A DNA stretch of 23,847 bases from Isoetes engelmannii (taxonomy: Eukaryota; Streptophyta; Lycopodiopsida; Isoetales; Isoetaceae), in contig JAANSK020244943.1 of NCBI GenBank assembly GCA_011763485.2, positions 1 through 23,847 of the forward strand, given 5' to 3'. The position numbers were made by a program, and so were the translations under genes. Below, one piece after another: positions 19,838 through 23,847 of this stretch (position 1 is the first letter of the stretch; every line of letters begins with the position of its first letter). The notes below the pieces were generated by a model that saw nothing but the letters and a program-made list of their open reading frames with translations, ran no database searches and was not told the origin of the DNA.

Positions 19838-19982
19838 GCTGAATAAAGCTGCAATTTTTTCTTCTGTAATTCTGGGTGTTGAAACTCCACCACGGATAGC
19901 AAATTTGGAATGAGATACAACCGATGGGGATTCATATTATACAGATTGCCTGGCCTATCACAGAATCAAGATTTTTTACTCC
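19838..19982 (+). repeat. Repeat R2, intact relative of R1
   Basis: Shares GATAGCAAATTTGGAA and AGATACAACC-type blocks with R1 and reads a similar short peptide (VETPPRIANLE). It continues without a break into the 185-bp direct repeat at 19983, whose other copy is at 23458. It may be the last exon of a duplicated host gene. Confidence 0.5.
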
Positions 19983-20167
19983 AATTCTGTACAAAGCAGG
20001 AAATGTTGGAGACATATACTGGCGAAGATTTTGACCATTCTAGCCTTTGTCTTGTTAGTTAATTATCATGCTTTAGGAGCGAATACCAAGATGTTATTGC
20101 ACCTTAATCAAATAGTTGTTTTCTTATGTGTACACATTGTGTATGCATCTTTTAAGCAGGTTAATAT
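19983..20167. repeat. 185-bp direct repeat, left copy
   Basis: About 90% identical by eye to 23458-23642 (about 18 differences). Shared blocks include AAGATTTTGACCATTCTA and TTAGTTAATTATCATGCTTT. Several differences in the first 80 bp leave a frame open that ends DFDHSSLCLVS here and DFDHSRLFLVS in the other copy. It could therefore be a duplicated terminal exon with its 3' untranslated region. Confidence 0.85.
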
Positions 20168-21885
20168 AGTATCTAATTATTAACCACGAGCTTTACTTAG
20201 ACGTCGTCATTAGGATCATGATACCCTATTTTCTGCTTTCGTTTTCACTTAGAGAGCTTAATGAGCTGGACATATACTCTATGTTGTCATGGAAAGCTTA
20301 TAGCAAATGAATCAATCTGGTTATCTATTTTGTCATTTTATGCATATCCATTTTTCCATTTTTTCCAAGATTATGCATATCCATTATCATAAGCAATACT
20401 TTGTAGTTTTCTCAATGATTGCACATAATTCTTGAAAGTTTAGATATTTTATTTTGCCTTCCAAGCTTCATAGATTACAAGCAATACTAGATCATCTCCC
20501 TTTGCTTGGAAACTTTTGCCCTTTTTCTGGTCAACCTGGGCTTGTTGTGCATAGAATATTTCTGAGCCTTCCAATTTAAAGGCCAGCCTAATAGCTGTAA
20601 GTTATTTTCACCAATAGTTTGTTTAGTACATGCTTTCTAATGAAAAATTGAATAAAAGCCTAATACTGCCCAAGCCTCATGTTGCACCTTTTTCCTAGTT
20701 TTTTTCCCCTCACCATTGTCTGTAATATCTAAGTCACTAAAAATAAACAACGAAAAAGTGCCGCAAAAAGTAGGCAAAATATTAGGTCTTTTATTTTAGC
20801 GACCTTTTGTTTGCCACTTCTGTTTTGCAACAACAGCATCCAAGAGAAAGCAACACCAAGAACAACAAGCGACCAACAACATCAGCATAGGAAATAGAGC
20901 TTGGAGACGAAGCTATGGCTTGCCATTCTGTCAGATCCATCCTGTTTAAGCATCCTTCTGTCTCGATCCATCCTTTTTTCTCATATCCTCTTTTTTTGCT
21001 TGAGGTATACACCAAATTTGTGAGTAATTCTCATCCTATCATTATTATCTATCTTTTGAATGGTTAGTTTTAAAGCTTGGTTGTCATAGCTAGGACCTTC
21101 ACCATGAAACACATAAGCAAATAAAGACAAATTCTTGAGATGACCATTTTGAGGACTGGGTTATGTGTCCACAGAAGAAAAAAATAAGAGATTTTTGTAA
21201 GAGGGAGGAGAAAAATCTAGACGATCTTTGTAAGGGGAAGAATTATTCTGGAGTTGAGAAATTATATGTCGTCTAGCTGAAGCCGAATATATAAATATGG
21301 GCGAGAGGCAGCCGCAGATGCTAGAGTATGCCATTCTTCCATTTTATAGCGTTGTAGCACATATGAAAGGAGTTTGAAAATATGGATGTTGTTGCTATAA
21401 AAAATCGTGCACTATAGCTGTATATGTACCAACTGACAATGCGAGAATATAGAAAAAGTTGAAAATTTCTTGTTTGGGTTGTTAATGAGACAGGGTCATA
21501 ATATCCTATATCAATGCCATCTTGACGCTTTCTCGTTGCAATGTTGCTTTAGTTCTTAGAAATTGCATTAGTGTCTAATTTGTGACATGCCAATCTTTTC
21601 ATAATAGTTGACCCATCGGTGACAACTTTGTGGCAAATATTCACGTAAGCATAGTGACAAGGATGTGACAATATACGAAGTTTAAAGTATACCAATTGTG
21701 TCAACAATTTTAAGATTATACTTGACGATATGAGTACCTTTCTCTTATAATTACTTCAAAAAAATGCAAAAATATTACTATATATAAAAGAAAAATTATA
21801 CTTATGATGAGGAATATATATTAGAGAAGGGAAGAATAGCCTAGTATGATGAGAAGTATAATGGACCACATTCCTTCATCCACAG
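20168..21885. other. Gene-free AT-rich stretch
   Basis: No convincing coding pattern on either strand. I see small direct repeats such as TTATGCATATCCAT (near 20338 and 20373), acceptor-like tracts, and a purine-rich patch near 21180-21240. It may be intron or intergenic sequence of the methyltransferase-like gene. Confidence 0.5.
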
Positions 21886-21973
21886 GCAAACTTCAGGTTG
21901 CCCACATTCCTTTGGACCACAGATGAGGTGCACCCAGCAACGCCTCACACCAAGTTTGAACTAGGTATGTGTT

Positions 21974-21999
21974 ACAAATTGGGCGGCAGCCCAATTTGT
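21974..21999. repeat. Perfect 11-bp hairpin
   Basis: ACAAATTGGGC, loop GGCA, GCCCAATTTGT. Diverged relatives lie at 22045-22066 (AAATTGAGCGGCCACCCAAT-like) and 23298-23315. Confidence 0.85.
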
Positions 22000-22044
22000 C
22001 CTCGTCTACACTTCTAAAGTCTAACCTTCCCTTCCTTTTTGGGA

Positions 22045-22066
22045 AAATTGAGCGGCCACCCAATTT
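22045..22066. repeat. Diverged copy of the GGGCGG hairpin
   Basis: AAATTGAGCGGCCACCCAAT is about the same unit as 21974-21999, with the pairing weakened. Confidence 0.6.
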
Positions 22067-23052
22067 ATCTGGTTTTGTAATTTCTCTGACCTTCTGAGCA
22101 TTTACTCTGCATGTTCATGGTTCTGTCGACCTTATGCTGAAAAAAACACCAGCCCCCACCTACCAGCGCATGTCGATTCTATGACTTGCACCTATGTCAC
22201 GAGGAGGCTCATGATGGAGGGTTGCGACGTGCTAGACTTCTTTACTGGTGGTGCTTTTAGCACAGCTGCCCTTTGCGAGGAATATCGCGCATACTCCTTT
22301 GAATCCGATCAGAAGTATCAGACCCAGCTCACACAATTCTTTGACCAATTCCAAGATTTTCTTGACGATAAGAAGCAATAGCTGGTAAGCTACAGAGAAA
22401 AAGGTGTCATGCCAAAAAATACAACAGGTGCTTCTAGTAGTTCGCCGGAAGGATATACCGCTACACCGCATCCATTTTCAAAGATTGAGATGGGAAGCCT
22501 TCAGACAGTCATGCAGCAAAGTAGAACTTTTTTGTTGGAGCAGTTTAAAACAGTGACTGGCACAGGATCTATGGCCATGCCAGACCTTACTGCTTTCAGA
22601 TAGAGGAAGGAGAGAATCAATGAGCTTGCAGGCGCCGAGATAGTATCAATACATGACTGCTACAATGCTAATTTGAGGTTGAATGCCGTGTTGGGTCTTG
22701 AAGATTCAAAGGAACCTGTTGTAGAACTTGACGAGCACGAGGAACTAGCTGAAGATGTTGGGGAGAAATCACAACAACCTCACGTGATGCTAAAGCCGAC
22801 AGTGGTGAGGAAGAAAAGGATAATGAGAGGGATGTCCATGCCATAAATGCGGAATACATAGTCTAGGGGGGCAACCAGGATGAAGAAACCTTTCATCAGG
22901 AAAGCCAGGTCAACATGGAGGTAGAGGTCACAAAAGAAAATGATGATGTCCTGAGTTCTTAAGAGTTTGACCAGAGGATGAATGATGTTCTGCAAGTTGC
23001 CAATCAAGGTATAGAGCTCGAACTCGTGGACTATGACGGGGGCGATGAATGA

Positions 23053-23457
23053 TGGACAAACTTGCTTCTTGAACATCCAAATTGGGGTATAATTTTTTTG
23101 TGAAATTAACTTATGCATCTGGACAACAGTCCAAAGCTTTGTACTTGACTATGGTACTCTTTTGTATAATTACTGAAACGTGAAATATATGAATGAAGTT
23201 TGATGGCCTTAATTTCGAATAGAAGTTTGTCTTAATTAGTTTTGTAATGTTATTGTGTTTTGATAGCTTAGATGATCCCAGCATGGCTCTACATAGTCGG
23301 GCGGACGCCCAATTTCGGCTGCTTAAGAAATACTGCTGGGCTTTCAATTTTTAGAAAGAAAAACAAGATTTCTGGTTGAAATAAGGCGTTTTTTAGACTT
23401 TTATGCAATTTGGGGAACTTATGGACCTGTGGAAAGTCAAGTAATGAAACAATGCTT
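23053..23457. other. Gene-free stretch after the methyltransferase-like gene
   Basis: AT-rich, likely 3' untranslated and intergenic sequence; it contains a third GGGCGG hairpin (23298-23315). No coding pattern is seen. Confidence 0.45.
23298..23315. repeat. Third copy of the GGGCGG hairpin
   Basis: CGGGCGGACGCCCAATTT shares the GGGCGG..GCCCAATTT core with 21974-21999. The left AAATT is lost, so the hairpin is short. Confidence 0.5.
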
Positions 23458-23642
23458 AATTCTGTACAGAACAGAAAATATTGGAGACACATACTGGCAA
23501 AGATTTTGACCATTCTAGGCTTTTCCTTGTTAGTTAATTATCATGCTTTAGGAGCAAATACGAAGATGTTATTGCACCTTAATCAGATAGTTCTTTTCTT
23601 ATGTGTACACATTTTATATAATCTTTTAAGCAAGTTAATATT
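23458..23642. repeat. 185-bp direct repeat, right copy
   Basis: Second copy of 19983-20167. Similarity starts sharply at AATTCTGTAC; the sequence before it is unrelated to R2. The two copies enclose about 3.3 kb including the methyltransferase-like fragment. Confidence 0.85.
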
Positions 23643-23847
23643 AATTCATTAATTTGAGAATCCGTACATTCTCATTTTGCTCGAAATAGCAAACCAGGGG
23701 CGTATAAAGGTCACTTTTCAAACGGTCCAGCTACCTTAGAAGCAAAAAAGCACTCAGGCAACACAATTTTCCACAAAAAAAAACAAGCTAAGCTTCTAGG
23801 CAACCGCTTCTTCGCATAAAACTGATGGTTTCAGATGATACTAAAAT
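23643..23847. other. Right end of the window, nothing recognised
   Basis: About 200 bp with an A-run near 23776 and no coding or repeat pattern that I can assign. Confidence 0.5.

Larger units (their letters stand above)
21965..22166 (+). other. Candidate 202-bp intron with two hairpins
   Basis: The borders are CTAG|GTATGT and CACCTACCAG|CG; phase 1 is kept across it. It contains the 26-bp palindrome at 21974-21999 and a weaker relative at 22045-22066. Confidence 0.5.
21886..23052 (+). pseudogene. C-terminal half of a DNA methyltransferase-like gene, decayed
   Basis: A short exon (21886-21964) starts after a CATCCACAG acceptor and reads LWTTDEVHPATPHTKFEL. It ends at CTAG|GTATGT. After a 202-bp intron the frame resumes at 22167 in the right phase with HVDSMTCTYVTRRLMMEGCD and then VLDFFTGGAFSTAALCEEYR, ending AYSFESD. 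'VLDFF-G-G...AAL...R...E-D' is the form of the S-adenosylmethionine-binding motif of amino-methyltransferases. It lies near the C-terminus, as in the beta class of N4-cytosine/N6-adenine enzymes. The catalytic (D/N/S)PP(Y/W) motif and everything before are not in view. After an in-frame stop at 22378-22380 the frame runs on with MPKNTTGASSSSPEG and a long acidic tail that ends at a stop at 23050-23052. Other stops or shifts (22601-22603, near 22780, near 22864, near 22960) show it is not functional. The methyltransferase reading is inference from one motif and its setting. Confidence 0.45.

Noticed and set aside
20791-21015. 74-residue minus-strand ORF
   Set aside because: No start context, no motif and surrounded by non-coding AT-rich sequence; likely chance.
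22668-23118. Minus-strand ORFs over the methyltransferase-like gene
   Set aside because: They are shadows of the acidic plus-strand coding sequence.

Overview
The window looks like repeat-rich nuclear DNA of a land plant. Introns that can be read have GT-AG borders. There is an old LTR retrotransposon with plant-style telobox (AACCCTAAAT) sequences, a GHTHDNID-type transposase-like gene of the kind I associate with mosses, lycophytes and ferns, and long AT-rich gene-free stretches. A seed-free plant is my best guess, but the species cannot be fixed from sequence alone. I see no intact protein-coding gene; nearly every recognisable coding stretch is decayed.

1-8.35 kb: two divergent decayed genes whose candidate start codons lie 49 bp apart. 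The minus-strand gene (2355 down to the left window edge) has a basic N-terminus, an unrecognised Trp-rich segment, an acidic linker and a ParB-like core (FWVVDGQHSVKAAQ). An in-frame microsatellite at the window edge encodes an acidic tract. A candidate intron of this gene holds a remarkable nested palindrome: six 22-bp palindromes at 48-50 bp spacing that together form one 268-bp inverted repeat. The plus-strand gene (2405-8019) has two DUF8039-like segments and a DUF7869-like core. A seventh copy of the same palindrome, a perfect 36-bp-arm hairpin, a small antisense ORF and a cytosine-depleted tract lie in its second intron. A small retroposon seems to be inserted in its third exon region.

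9.13-14.42 kb: a 5.3 kb retroelement fossil bracketed by ~142-bp direct repeats (about 92% identical by eye). It has an upstream protein region and a reverse transcriptase region (KGLN, DKA, GIPMG and YIDD motifs) of Penelope-like or unclassified type.

15.41-19.59 kb: an old, broken LTR retrotransposon with 5-bp target-site duplications (AATGG). It sits inside one copy of another repeat or exon, and a related copy lies just downstream.

19.98-23.64 kb: a pair of ~185-bp direct repeats encloses 3.3 kb with a decayed methyltransferase-like gene fragment (21886-23052). Its 202-bp intron carries small hairpins. ParB-like and DNA methyltransferase domains are commonly fused or paired in prokaryotic and phage proteins. 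Finding decayed pieces of both in one plant window, beside a transposase-like gene and palindromic arrays, is the most unusual theme here. All coordinates and identities were judged by eye.
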